Shown here: positions 50,678 to 60,900 of the stretch, in pieces
Layout: each line of letters begins with the position of its first letter
How positions within the stretch are numbered: the first letter of the stretch is position 1
NCBI GenBank assembly: GCA_964490705.1
Contig: CAZBCG010000008.1
Location: forward strand, 62,001-126,000
Reading direction: 5' to 3'
From: Fodinibius sp964490705
GTDB taxonomy: Bacteria > Bacteroidota > Rhodothermia > Balneolales > Balneolaceae
DNA: 64,000 nucleotides
The notes under the pieces: generated by a model
The model's database searches: none
Seen by the model: only the letters and a program-made list of their open reading frames with translations
What the model was told of the DNA's origin: nothing
Made by a program: the position numbers and the translations under genes

Positions 50678-51763
50678 TTACAGCGCTTTTTGCAACTCTT
50701 TTTTGAGTAGCGACTGAAAATGATAGACGCCTTGCTCGCGATCCACCGAAAATCGTCCCTTGTCGTACGCTTTCGATTTTAGCCCTTTCTGAACCAGCTC
50801 ACAGATTTCGATATCCTCCTGCTGAATCTCATCACTGTAGGCGATATCCTCTTCAATCATTTTTGAGTCATCCGGATTTTCGTAGTAATAATTAAAGATG
50901 ACCTCGGTTTTGTCCGGAGTGATGGGACGAATTACATTGCTCTGCAGCCGACCCGGCAAGATATTCAGCATGATATTCGGAAAGATAAAATAGTAATAGG
51001 CTTTCCCGTTTTCCGACTTGTAGAGATTGTTGCCGTTTTGAATGGGGCTGTGTTGCAGGGAATACCAGTCTGCGGTGTCGGTGTTGTATTCGCGATAGTC
51101 GAGCAGTTTGGCTAGCTCGGGATGCACAATCGGGATGTGATAGCTCTCCAGAAAGTAATCCACATAGACCTTCCAATTACAATCGATGATGTAGGATTCC
51201 TTTTCTACAAATTGAAGTGACGATAAGTCGATGGGCGCAATCTGCTCTTTGATGCCGGCTAAAAAATTGTCCACCGGTTCGATATCATTATCCAAAGAGA
51301 CAAAAATGAGATCTTCCCACTCACCAAAACGGACCGGCTCGAGACCAAAATCCTTTTTGTCAAAGAGATCCACTTTTCGAAACTGGGGGACGCCCCGAAG
51401 CGAGCCGTCAAGCAGATAAGTCCACCCGTGATATTGACACTGCAGCACCGAGGTAGTGCCTTTTTTGACGGCCACCGGTCCGCCGCGATGCTTGCAAACA
51501 TTATAAAATGCGTTGATCTGATCCTCATCATTTCGAACCAGCAGCAGCGGATTATCGGCAATCTCCAGCGTGTGCATGTCACCGGTTTCGGGCAGTTCAC
51601 TTTTGTGACAAGCCAGCTGCCAGAACTTCGAGAACAGCACTTCTTTTTCGAACTCCAGCATTGCTTTCGAGTGATACCAGCTCGAGGGAATGGTTTCGGC
51701 GCGTTCTATCGGCTCCTGCTGGAGATTTTCGGGAGTTATATCCGGCAGCTGTTGAATATCCAT
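50678..51763 (-). CDS. Rieske non-heme iron oxygenase, large subunit
   Basis: This 361-residue aromatic-ring-hydroxylating type oxygenase has Rieske cluster ligands in VCKHRGGPVAV and VLQCQYHGWTY (C-x-H and C-x-x-H). The mononuclear iron site follows (ESYHIPIVHPELAKLLD, two His), with a later acidic ligand. It resembles the choline/carnitine monooxygenase and phthalate groups. No ferredoxin or reductase gene is near, so it must use a partner from elsewhere. Its start lies 3 bases after the stop of a short-chain dehydrogenase gene, which suggests a two-step oxidation. The substrate is unknown. Confidence 0.82.
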   Translation of the reverse strand: MDIQQLPDITPENLQQEPIERAETIPSSWYHSKAMLEFEKEVLFSKFWQLACHKSELPETGDMHTLEIADNPLLLVRNDEDQINAFYNVCKHRGGPVAVKKGTTSVLQCQYHGWTYLLDGSLRGVPQFRKVDLFDKKDFGLEPVRFGEWEDLIFVSLDNDIEPVDNFLAGIKEQIAPIDLSSLQFVEKESYIIDCNWKVYVDYFLESYHIPIVHPELAKLLDYREYNTDTADWYSLQHSPIQNGNNLYKSENGKAYYYFIFPNIMLNILPGRLQSNVIRPITPDKTEVIFNYYYENPDDSKMIEEDIAYSDEIQQEDIEICELVQKGLKSKAYDKGRFSVDREQGVYHFQSLLKKELQKAL

Positions 51764-51766
51764 ACG

Positions 51767-52471
51767 CTATTTGGGGTTAGTAGCCCAGACGCTGGTTTCG
51801 GGGATAAATCCGCGATCGGCAAGCGAAAGCATACTGCAGATCGTTTGGGCAATATCATCGGCAATAAGCTTGGTTTCATTAAAAGCACGCTCACCCATAC
51901 CGGCATTTTCAGAGAATTGGGTTTGTACTTCGCTGGGGTTAATCTGCATCACGCGGATATTGTGTTCCCGCAGCTCAGATCGCCAGCATTCGGTCATACC
52001 GCCGAGCGCAAACTTGCTGGCCACATATGCCGTTCCGCCCTCAAAGCCGCGCTTGCCGGCCGTAGAAGATACATTGATGATATTCCCGTAATCTTGCTGA
52101 ATAAAATGTTTGGCTGATTCCCGGGCCACGAGCATGGCGCCGATAGTGTTGGTGCGGAGCTGATCCTCAAAATCTTTGGCCGAGAGATTTACTAGCTTCG
52201 AAAATTCGCCATATCCCGCATTGTTGATGAGCACGTTGTAGTCATCGAGCTCTTCAACGGTGCGTTCAATAAGGTTGATGACTTCTGCTTCTTTACTTAC
52301 GTCACATTGAACAGGGATGGCGTCAATTTCATCGGCCGTGTTTTGTAGACGATCTTTTCCACGTGCCGCAATTACTGCGTTTCCACCGGCTTCGATAATC
52401 GCTTTAGCAGTTGCTTTTCCGATGCCGGAGCTTCCGCCGGTAACCAGTGCGTTAATTTTTGATAGGTCCAT
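51767..52471 (-). CDS. Short-chain dehydrogenase/reductase
   Basis: This 234-residue NAD(P)-dependent oxidoreductase has the Rossmann motif TGGSSGIGKATA, NAG (NVLINNAGYGEFS), catalytic Ser in IINVSSTAGKRGF and Tyr-x-x-x-Lys in YVASKFALGG. It belongs to the classical SDR family; the substrate cannot be read. It is directly upstream of the Rieske oxygenase gene on the same strand, so the two are probably expressed together. Its 5' spacer carries a double-arm repeat. Confidence 0.88.
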   Translation of the reverse strand: MDLSKINALVTGGSSGIGKATAKAIIEAGGNAVIAARGKDRLQNTADEIDAIPVQCDVSKEAEVINLIERTVEELDDYNVLINNAGYGEFSKLVNLSAKDFEDQLRTNTIGAMLVARESAKHFIQQDYGNIINVSSTAGKRGFEGGTAYVASKFALGGMTECWRSELREHNIRVMQINPSEVQTQFSENAGMGERAFNETKLIADDIAQTICSMLSLADRGFIPETSVWATNPK

Positions 52472-52554
52472 AATCTTTTTTCTGTTAGTTTTAGATTCTT
52501 AGTTGTCAGGTACAATATTTATAGCAGGAAGTCGGAAAACAAGTTGAAGTTATA

Positions 52555-52636
52555 GCACAAAGGGACTCAAAGAGTGCACAAAGTTACACAAAGGGTTTCT
52601 TCGAGGTTCTTCGTGCCTTCTTAGTGCAACTTAGCG
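52555..52636. repeat. Double-arm repeat with 10/11-base period
   Basis: The left arm (52555-52594) repeats an (A)CAAAG ending every 10-11 bases: CACAAAG, ACTCAAAG, TGCACAAAG, TACACAAAG. The right arm (52596-52636) repeats CTTCG/CTTAG at the same spacing in inverted sense: TTTCTTCG, GGTTCTTCG, CCTTCTTAG, AACTTAG. The arms are imperfect reverse complements. The layout resembles the heptad elements at 18-24 kb but with a longer unit. Confidence 0.6.
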
Positions 52637-52643
52637 GTACAGT

Positions 52644-54065
52644 TTATGTAATAAGTTTAAGTGCTTTCTGTTTGATTAACTCCCAAGCCTTATCGACATG
52701 TTTTTTCTGCAAGTTGGTATTGCCCAAAACTATTCGGATCGTAAATTTTCCATCCAGTTTGGTGTGTGTTAAAAACAGCTTACCGCTTTTCTGGATTTTA
52801 TTGAGTAGCTTTTCATTCAGTTCATTAAGCTTTTCTTCATCATCAATATAATCGGGATGAAAGCGGAAACAGAGCGTGTTCAACGGCACGGGCGCCAACA
52901 GTTCAAAATGTTCGGATTGTTCAATTTCCTTCTTGAGATCTTGTGCCAGCTCAATATGATGACGAATTTTTTGCTGCAAGCCCTCAACGCCAAAACTGCG
53001 CAGTACAAACCATAACTTGAGCGCCCGGAATCGTCGTCCCAGCGGAATGCCCCAGTCGCGGTAATTTTTGACACGCTCATCTTCGGGCGTTTTAAGATAT
53101 TCCGGCATGATTTCGAACGTCCGCACCAGCAGAGCTTCATCCTTCACATAAAATGCCGAGCAGTCGAAGTTGGTGAACATCCATTTATGGGGATTAAAAA
53201 CAAACGAATCCGCATGCTCGATACCTTCATTCATCCAACGTTTTTCGGGCAGCAACAGCGCCGTTCCGGCATAGGCGGCATCTACATGGAGAAATACCTC
53301 ATACTTTGAACAGATTTCCCCGATGGCCTCCAGCGGATCGATGGCCGTAGATCCAGTGGTGCCGATCGTTGCTACAACTGCCGCCGGCTGGTGACCTTTT
53401 TCTAAATCCTCGCGGATGGCTTCTTCCAATGCCTCGGGTTGCATGGCATAGTGTTCATCCACAGGAATTTTTCGCAAATTCTGACGTCCGAATCCGGCAA
53501 TTTTCACATCCTTTTCGATGGATGAGTGCGTTTCTGACGAGCAATAGACGGTAAAGGTTTGATCTCCGGTGAATCCGGATTCATTGACTCCGAAATCGGT
53601 AATCTGTTCGCGCGCCATCAGCAGGGCGCAGAGGGTAGAGGTGGAGGCCGTATCTTCAATTACTCCGGTGAAGGGTTCGGGTAGTCCGATGAGTTCTCGA
53701 AGCCATTCCATCACCTGTTCTTCGAGCTCGGTTGCCGCAGGGGAGGTCAGCCAGCTCATGCACTGTGCACCCAGCGTAGCGGTGAGCATTTCGGCCAGCA
53801 CCGAGGGATAGCTTTTGTTGGCGGGGAAATAGCCCATAAAGTTGGGGCTTTCCCAGTGGGTCATTCCGGGCATAATAATTTCTTTGAAATCCCTGAACAT
53901 GGCCTCGAAGGGCTCACCTTCATCGGGAGCGCGATCGGGAAGTTGTTGTAGAATATCACCCGGTTGGATGTCTGGTTTTACGGGATAATTCTCGACCTCC
54001 TCGAAATAGTCGGCCATCCAATCTACAAGTTTGTGGGCTTCGTCGCGGAATTGTTTGTTATCCAT
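52644..54065 (-). CDS. PLP-dependent aromatic amino acid decarboxylase
   Basis: This 473-residue group II decarboxylase (AADC/DOPA, tyrosine or tryptophan type) has the PLP Lys in FNPHKWMFTN, the Asp/His region in LHVDAAYAGTALLLP, and the substrate-side ESPNFMGYFPANKSYPS near the N-terminus. GASTSTL is replaced by EDTASTSTLCALL. Length is normal. It makes the corresponding amine and CO2; which amino acid is unclear. The start at 54065 avoids an overlap into the purine permease gene. It lies downstream of that permease on the same strand. Confidence 0.88.
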   Translation of the reverse strand: MDNKQFRDEAHKLVDWMADYFEEVENYPVKPDIQPGDILQQLPDRAPDEGEPFEAMFRDFKEIIMPGMTHWESPNFMGYFPANKSYPSVLAEMLTATLGAQCMSWLTSPAATELEEQVMEWLRELIGLPEPFTGVIEDTASTSTLCALLMAREQITDFGVNESGFTGDQTFTVYCSSETHSSIEKDVKIAGFGRQNLRKIPVDEHYAMQPEALEEAIREDLEKGHQPAAVVATIGTTGSTAIDPLEAIGEICSKYEVFLHVDAAYAGTALLLPEKRWMNEGIEHADSFVFNPHKWMFTNFDCSAFYVKDEALLVRTFEIMPEYLKTPEDERVKNYRDWGIPLGRRFRALKLWFVLRSFGVEGLQQKIRHHIELAQDLKKEIEQSEHFELLAPVPLNTLCFRFHPDYIDDEEKLNELNEKLLNKIQKSGKLFLTHTKLDGKFTIRIVLGNTNLQKKHVDKAWELIKQKALKLIT

Positions 54066-54073
54066 TGCGTCGG

Positions 54074-55366
54074 TTACATCGTAATTATCAGGTTGAGTGC
54101 CGAAAGCAGGCCGATGATCCACATAATCAGTGAGATCTCGTTGATACGGCCGGTGGCTATTTTAATAAGAATAAAGGAAAGAAATCCAAAGGTGAGTCCA
54201 ATGCTGATGCTGTATGTCAGCGGCATTAGAATGATTGTGAGAAAAGCGGGTACGGCGTCTTGGAATTTGCTGAGGTTGATATTCTGCAGGTTTTTGAACA
54301 TCAGCAGTCCTACCACAATAAGTGCGGGTGCCGTAGCATAATTGGGGATGATGCTGATTACGGGCGTAAAAATTAAGGTTGCCAAAAATAGCAGGGCTAC
54401 CACAACGGCTGTAAGTCCCGTGCGCCCGCCATCTTCAATACCCGATGCTGATTCGATATAGGTTGTGGTGGTGCTTGTGCCCATCAGGGCACCGCCGACC
54501 GTGGCTACAGCATCACTGCTTAGCATTTTGCTGATATGTTTGATGGATCCGTCTTCTTGTACAAGATCGGCTTCGTATGAACAGGCAACCATTGTTCCAA
54601 CTGAATCGAACAGATCTACAAACATAAAGGAGAAAATAGCACCCAATAATCCCCATTGCAGGGCGGCAGCGATATCTAGTTTAAAGGCAATGGGAGCCAG
54701 TGAAGGAGGGGCAGAAACTGCTGATTCAGGCAGGTTCACATCCCCAAATAAAATGCCCAGTACGGTGGTAAAAAGTATGCCGATGAGAATGGATCCTTTC
54801 CATTTTCGTACTTGCAGGACAAAAATGGCGGCCAGGCCGATGAGTCCAAATATGACCGGAAGTCCAAACGATCCGAGTTTGACGAGGGTTGCCTCATCAT
54901 GGACTACAAGTCCCATATTTTGCATGCCGATGAAGGTGATAAACAGTCCGATACCGCCCGGAATAGCAATACGAAGCGATTTTGGAATAGCGGCTATAAT
55001 TTTCTCCCGAAAGCCGAAAGTGGTGAGAGCTAAGAAACAGATCCCGGAAATAAAGACAACTCCGAGCGCTGTTTGCCAGCTGATACCCTGACCGATGACG
55101 AGGGTGTAGGCAAAAAAGGCATTGAGTCCCATACCGGGAGCCATTGCCAGCGGCACGTTTACCCAGAGTCCCATCAGAAGGGTGCCCAAAACAGCCGAGA
55201 GGGCCGTGGCGGTAATCAGGGCATCTTTATTCATGCCGGCTTCGGCCAGAATGCTGGGATTTACGGCGATGATATAGGCCATGGTCAGGAAGGTCGTGAA
55301 TCCCGCCACAACTTCGTGCCCAACAGTAGTATCATGGCTGCTTAATTTGAAAAATTTCTCCAGCAT
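54074..55366 (-). CDS. NCS2 purine permease (AzgA/PbuG type)
   Basis: This 430-residue carrier has 12-14 hydrophobic segments. It starts MLEKFFKLSSHDTTVGHEV, typical of AzgA, then AGFTTFLTMAYIIAVNPSIL and APGMGLNAFFAYTLV. IPGGIGLFITFIGMQNMGLV, FDSVGTMVACSYEA and GTSTTTTYIESASGIEDGGRTG carry the substrate-binding region. It imports hypoxanthine/guanine-type purines with protons. It is followed 8 bases later by the decarboxylase gene. A TTG codon 30 bases further out is a weaker start. Confidence 0.9.
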   Translation of the reverse strand: MLEKFFKLSSHDTTVGHEVVAGFTTFLTMAYIIAVNPSILAEAGMNKDALITATALSAVLGTLLMGLWVNVPLAMAPGMGLNAFFAYTLVIGQGISWQTALGVVFISGICFLALTTFGFREKIIAAIPKSLRIAIPGGIGLFITFIGMQNMGLVVHDEATLVKLGSFGLPVIFGLIGLAAIFVLQVRKWKGSILIGILFTTVLGILFGDVNLPESAVSAPPSLAPIAFKLDIAAALQWGLLGAIFSFMFVDLFDSVGTMVACSYEADLVQEDGSIKHISKMLSSDAVATVGGALMGTSTTTTYIESASGIEDGGRTGLTAVVVALLFLATLIFTPVISIIPNYATAPALIVVGLLMFKNLQNINLSKFQDAVPAFLTIILMPLTYSISIGLTFGFLSFILIKIATGRINEISLIMWIIGLLSALNLIITM

Positions 55367-55442
55367 TGGTATCAACTGATTTGGATTTGTAGCCAAGATG
55401 TGTAATCTGATTTAAAACGACAATTCCCTTTAGTTTACTTTT

Positions 55443-56138
55443 ATGGATTTAGATAAGTACCGCAATATTTCTCCGCAAGATGCCAAACAACTGCAAGGCA
55501 GGCTTCGCAGCCAAGTGGAAATCACGCCGCTGGATAAAGAGGTCAAAATAGTTGCCGGTGCCGATATCTCTTTTGACCGCGGATCGGATTTGATGCATGC
55601 CGCTATTGTTGTACTGCAACTGCCGGACTTGCAACCTGTTGCTCGGTCGCTGATCTCGGATGAAACATCGTTCCCCTATATTCCCGGACTGCTGGCTTTT
55701 AGGGAGTTGCCGGTATTGTTTAAAGCCTGGGATCAGCTTGAGATGAAGCCGGATGTCTTGATTCTCGACGGGCACGGCATTGCACATCCACGTCGCATGG
55801 GCATTGCCACGCATTTAGGGATAGAAATTGATTATCCTACTGTTGGTTGTGCCAAAAATATACTGACGGGCAGCCATGGACCATTAGGCGATAAGAAAGG
55901 AGAGTATTCATCATTGAAGGAAAACGGAGAAACGATCGGCATGGCGCTGCGCAGCCGGACGAATGTAAATCCCATCTACATTTCCCCGGGATATAAAACG
56001 TCTTTTGAAGATGCCTATTCGGTTATCATGAACACGTTGACAAAATATAAGTTACCCAGAACAACTCGGTTGGCCCATCAGTGGGCGAATAAGTTAAGGA
56101 GGGGAGAGGTTGAGCAGGGATATAAAAAGCTTTTATAG
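55443..56138 (+). CDS. nfi: Endonuclease V
   Basis: This 231-residue DNA repair nuclease cuts beside deoxyinosine. The catalytic acids are in GADISF, RELPVLFKAW (Glu) and LILDGHGIAHPRRMG (Asp). The family's PYIPGLLAFRE wedge region, VGCAKNILTG and a late basic HQWANKLRRG are also present. All motifs are complete. It is divergent from the purine permease gene. Confidence 0.95.
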   Translation: MDLDKYRNISPQDAKQLQGRLRSQVEITPLDKEVKIVAGADISFDRGSDLMHAAIVVLQLPDLQPVARSLISDETSFPYIPGLLAFRELPVLFKAWDQLEMKPDVLILDGHGIAHPRRMGIATHLGIEIDYPTVGCAKNILTGSHGPLGDKKGEYSSLKENGETIGMALRSRTNVNPIYISPGYKTSFEDAYSVIMNTLTKYKLPRTTRLAHQWANKLRRGEVEQGYKKLL

Positions 56139-56433
56139 GCAAGCAATATATCCTAATGTTGATGTTCATTTTTTGTCAGCAAAAAATGAACGAAAAAAAC
56201 TGCTGGGGGAATCGTAGATTTTGTGCTGTTGAAAATTATTAATTGACCTGTTGCTTTGAAGCATTAGTAATTGTTTCCAACAAATTTCCCGCGATTCGCC
56301 CCAGACCCCCAATGGATTAAAACCGTGAAACATGAAACATTTATTCTCCCTTTGAAGGGAGTACCACCGAAGGTGGGGAGGGATGTTAAGTATTTGATTT
56401 AACGTAATATAACTATACTTAGATTTGTAGGAT
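56139..56433. other. Intergenic stretch with perfect hairpin and repeat-like sequence
   Basis: No gene is visible. A perfect 12-bp hairpin (GTTCATTTTTTG at 56164-56175, CAAAAAATGAAC at 56180-56191, loop TCAG) starts it and can end the endonuclease V transcript. Further on, GGGAGTACCACCGAAGGTGGGGAG at about 56357-56380 (given here only as its 5' GGGAGTACCACC and 3' GAAGGTGGGGAG parts) looks like a degenerate dispersed element. The minus-strand gene ends at 56434. Confidence 0.5.
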
Positions 56434-57846
56434 TTAAACCCGTCGTAGTACTGATTCTGCCGCATGAAAGCCGCACATGCCGTGCACACCACCACCGGGC
56501 GGCGTGGACGATGAGCAGATATACATATTCGTTTTTGGGATATGATAAGGATCAAATAATCCTGCGGGACGAGTAAACAGCTGCGTGATATCCTGTCGGC
56601 CGCCGTTGATATCACCGCCGACATAGTTAGGATTATAAGCCTCGATCGCTTGCGTATTCATGGCATGCTGCCCCAGAATGCAATCGCGGAAGCCCGGCGC
56701 AAAACGTTCAATTTGATTTAAAATAGGCTGCGTCATATCTGTTGTCGAGCCATTTGGAACATGGCAATAGGCCCAGCAGGTATGCTTGCCCGATGGAGTC
56801 CGGCTTTCATCTTCCAGACTTTGTTGAGCTAATAGCACATACGGTTTTTTGGGATGGGTGCCGTTAGCTGATTCATATTCAGAGGAGGCAATTTCCTCGA
56901 ATGTGCCGCCCAGATGCACCGTTCCCGCTTTACGACAGACTTCATCTTCCCAGGGGATCGGTTCACTGAGTGCCAGATCCAGTTTAAATACCCCTGAACC
57001 ATAGCTATAACTCTGTAATTTTTGTCGGTACGTATCGGGCAGTTGATTTTCGACAATATCGAGTATCTGCCTGGGCGTATTGTTGAAAAGTACGGCTGCA
57101 GATTTCGGCAGCTGATCAGTAGAAGTGATTTCGACATTCGTTTCAATAGTACCGCCGAGCGACTCAAAATATTGCGCCATCGCTTTGGTCAGGTTGTGAG
57201 AGCCGCCTTTGGGATAGGGCCAACCCACGGTATGGGCCGCAATCCCCAAGACCAATCCGATGGCAGTAGTGCCCATTTTATCGAAGGGCATAATACCGTG
57301 GGCCGCCAATCCTGCAAACAAGCCCCGGGTGCGTGCAGTGTCAAATTTTTTGGCAGTGGCGTTGGCCGAGCGAAGTGCCTGGAATCCAAAACGAGCCATT
57401 AAGATGGGATGATTGGGAATGGGCGAAAAGGGCGCCAAAATATCGGAGAGCAGATCATCCCATGAATCAATAAAAGGTGTGACTAATTTGCGATAGATAC
57501 TACCATCTTTTCCGAGCTGTTCGATGGTTTTATCCAGTGAGCGGAACAGGGCGGCCGCCGGCTGATCGTTGAGGGGATGGGCAACGGGCACTTCGGGTTG
57601 AATCCATTCGAGTCCGTAATTGTCAAGGGGTAGCGATCGCAAGAACGGAGAGGCTTTGGCCAGCGGATGAATAGCCGAGCACACATCATGGTGAAAGCCG
57701 GGCAATGTAAGTTCCTGCGTACGCGTACCGCCGCCGATAGTATCAGCCTTTTCGAATATTGTAACGGAAAGCCCTTTTTGCGCCAGCCGAATTCCGGCCG
57801 CTAATCCATTTGGACCTGCTCCAATTATAGTTACATCAACTGACAT
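56434..57846 (-). CDS. CrtI/PYROXD2-like FAD oxidoreductase
   Basis: This 470-residue FAD protein starts VTIIGAGPNGLAAGIRLAQ with the dinucleotide motif and FEKADTIGGGTRTQEL. It ends with GMCGFHAAESVLRR, the phytoene-desaturase-like C-terminus. It belongs to the COG1233 group that contains CrtI, CrtO-like ketolases/desaturases and PYROXD2. It lacks close similarity to the classical CrtI signature I can recognise, so a carotenoid role is possible but unproven. No carotenoid gene is beside it. Confidence 0.75.
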   Translation of the reverse strand: MSVDVTIIGAGPNGLAAGIRLAQKGLSVTIFEKADTIGGGTRTQELTLPGFHHDVCSAIHPLAKASPFLRSLPLDNYGLEWIQPEVPVAHPLNDQPAAALFRSLDKTIEQLGKDGSIYRKLVTPFIDSWDDLLSDILAPFSPIPNHPILMARFGFQALRSANATAKKFDTARTRGLFAGLAAHGIMPFDKMGTTAIGLVLGIAAHTVGWPYPKGGSHNLTKAMAQYFESLGGTIETNVEITSTDQLPKSAAVLFNNTPRQILDIVENQLPDTYRQKLQSYSYGSGVFKLDLALSEPIPWEDEVCRKAGTVHLGGTFEEIASSEYESANGTHPKKPYVLLAQQSLEDESRTPSGKHTCWAYCHVPNGSTTDMTQPILNQIERFAPGFRDCILGQHAMNTQAIEAYNPNYVGGDINGGRQDITQLFTRPAGLFDPYHIPKTNMYICSSSTPPGGGVHGMCGFHAAESVLRRV

Positions 57847-57978
57847 ATATATAAAATAGTTAAGTAGAAATACGGAGAAATTATAATTCTTAGTTTTAAA
57901 ATAGATTTTTATAAAAAGTATTAGTAAATAATTACCTGATAATTAGGAGGCAGTGGATTAACAGGGGACATTTAACAT

Positions 57979-60900
57979 ATGACATCTACCGATACGGCTT
58001 TAGGCTTTTGGTCGTTTTACTGTAGATCTGTATGTGCTCAATTATCGATGGTTGGTTTTATTTCAGTATTGTTGATTATAGGTTTAAATAAATCAACTTT
58101 GGGCCAAAATTCAGATCTGATCTTTAAAAGTTTGTCGGTGCCCGATGGTCTTTCCCACGCTACGGCTCATCATGTGATGCAGGATGAGCAGGGATTAATC
58201 TGGATAAGCACGCGGGATGGACTTAACAGGTATAACGGCCAGCAGTTTAATGTTTTTAAGCATCAACCGACCGATACAAATTCACTCTCTGCTAATATGA
58301 TCTGGCTCACAATCCAGGATTCGCAGGGGCTAATCTGGATTGGTACCGGCGGTGGCGGACTCAATGTTTATGATCCCGATCAACAGCAGTTCTACCGGTT
58401 TCGGCACGATCCGGAGGATCCGAAATCGATCAGCGGCAATACCATTATTTCTCTTTTTGAAGATGCCAGTGGAACCATATGGGCGGGCACGGAGAGCAAG
58501 GGGTTGAATAAAGTGATCCGGCGAAAAATGGATTCAAATGGACTGGAGTTAGAGTTCGAGCACTATAAAGCCGATCCCGATAATCCCAAGAGTATCAGCA
58601 ATAACAGCATCATGGACCTGGAACAGCGCCGCGATGGATATCTGTGGATTGCAACGTATGGCGGCGGGATCAATCGGATGGATATCAAAAACGAAACCTT
58701 TACTTCTGATTTTCCCATTGGCGGATCCAACGTAATGTCGCTGGCGATTCACGAAAATCAGCTTTGGGCGGGCACCAAATATCATGGATTGTCGCTGCTC
58801 AATTTGGATACGAATGATCTTCGGGTGTTTCAGCCCCGCCCGGGTGAGCCCAACTCCATCAGCAGCAATTTTGTGTGGCCGGTATTTGTAGATCGCGAAG
58901 GCGATATCTGGGCGGGCACCTTCGGCGGAGGACTCAATAAAATATCAGCCAACAACTCAGCTGCCGACCGGTCGTTTCGGATTACATCCTATAAAAAAGG
59001 GACGCTGCCCGGTCAGCTGAACGACAATTACATTTTGTCTGTGATGCAGGATGACCACGGCGTACTTTGGGCAGCCACCGACAATTCTGGTGTTGCCATG
59101 TTTCGTAAGAATATGCTTTTCCAACGTCCGGATACCGAGATTCTAAACTCCGATTTATCAATAGATGCGCTCTCATTCAATGATTTCCTTCGCGACCAAA
59201 ACGATACCCTCTGGATGGCTACCGCCTCGGGATTGTTATATCGCACAGAAGATTCGGATGATGCTCGTTTTTTATCCCCCAACGGAAGTTCAAAAGTGAT
59301 TGACGTGCTTGCACAACTGCAGGATGGCAGAATTCTGGCAGGTACGAATGTGGGACTGTATGTGATGAATGAAGACCGATCCAAACTCATCAAAAAGTCG
59401 CTGTCGCTGACGTCGGCTATTGCCACGGTGGACCGGGTTTATGATATTGTTGAGGATCCGGAACACAATGTTTGGCTTTCGACCAATACCGGACTTTGGA
59501 AACTCAATGCCGAGCTGGAGGTGCTCGACCGGTTCTACCATCATGAGCAGAACCGGCGATCGCTCAGCAGTACCAATATTGGCACGTTGATGCTGGAGGA
59601 AGATACTCTTTGGATTGGAACCTCTGCGACAGGCTTAAATAAATTGAATATTAAAACGGGCAGGGTCACACAATATCGCTACATCGCTGATGATCCTGAG
59701 AGTATTGGTAAAAACAAAGTATTGGATATGCTCCGGGATTCAGCCGGCCGATTTTGGGTGACAACCTATGGCGGTGGACTCAATAGATTAGTATATCAGG
59801 ATGGGGAAGCGATATTCAAAAAATATCTCGAAAAAGATGGTCTGCCCGATAATACCGTTAAACATTTGACCGAAGATTCGGCCGGCTATCTCTGGATAAC
59901 TACTCAGAACGGGTTGGTCCGCTTTAATCCCGATACCGAGCAGTTTGTGCCGATCTCTATTCCCAGCCAATCGGCAAATGTGAATCTGAATAATATTATT
60001 CCAGCTGATATGAACGATTATATTCTCACCGGTTCAAAGGGATATCAGCTTTTTGATCCCCGGGATTTTTTGAAGCAGCGAGAGGGATTGCCCTTATTGC
60101 TGACCAACGTAAAAGTGATGGGCAAAGAGTATCCGCTGGATAGTGTTCATCCCCAAAAACTGATGCTGCCGCATGACAAAAACTTTCTGACGCTGGAATT
60201 TTCGCTGTTGGATTATTTTTCGGCAGAATTTGCACATTATCAGTATAAAATGGAGGGGATCGACCGGAAATGGATACATGCAGGTAATACAAACAGGGTT
60301 CGGTATTCGGCACTGCCGCCGGGCGATTACACTTTTCGGGTAAAGGCGATAAGCTATGATGGAGTTCCCGGTCAGAATGAGGTGGCCATGGCAATTTCAA
60401 TTGCACCTCCATTTTGGAAAAGCTGGTGGTTCCGCCTGTTAGTGCTGGCAGGATTGGTCGTATTGCTGCGAATGGGGTATAAATATAGGGTAAACGCCTT
60501 GCTTGAGATCGAACGCACGCGGCGACGCATTGCCAACGATCTGCACGACGATATTAGCTCGACATTGAGCTCGATAACCTATTTTGCGCGAGCACTGCGG
60601 GTTAGTAATCCCGAGCTTTCGGGTTCTCGTCATCTTGATTTGATTCTGGACAGTTCTACCGATGCCAAAGAAAAAATATCCGATATCGTTTGGTCTATCG
60701 ATCCTGATCACGACGATTGGGTGGACCTGTTGGCCCGATTTCGCCGTTATGCTTCCGACCTGTTCGAAAGCAAGGGTATAGACTACGATCTGGATATTAT
60801 TGAAGAAATTGATGCGCCTATCACCCTGGAATTGCGTAAAGAGCTTTGGCTTATCTATAAAGAGATGGTTATTAATGTTGCACGCCATTCGCAGGCTAGT

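Noticed and set aside
56166..56624. Minus-strand 152-residue frame beyond the end of the CrtI-like gene
   Set aside because: It overlaps the CrtI-like C-terminus in another frame and shows no recognisable protein; the bases look like non-coding repeat.
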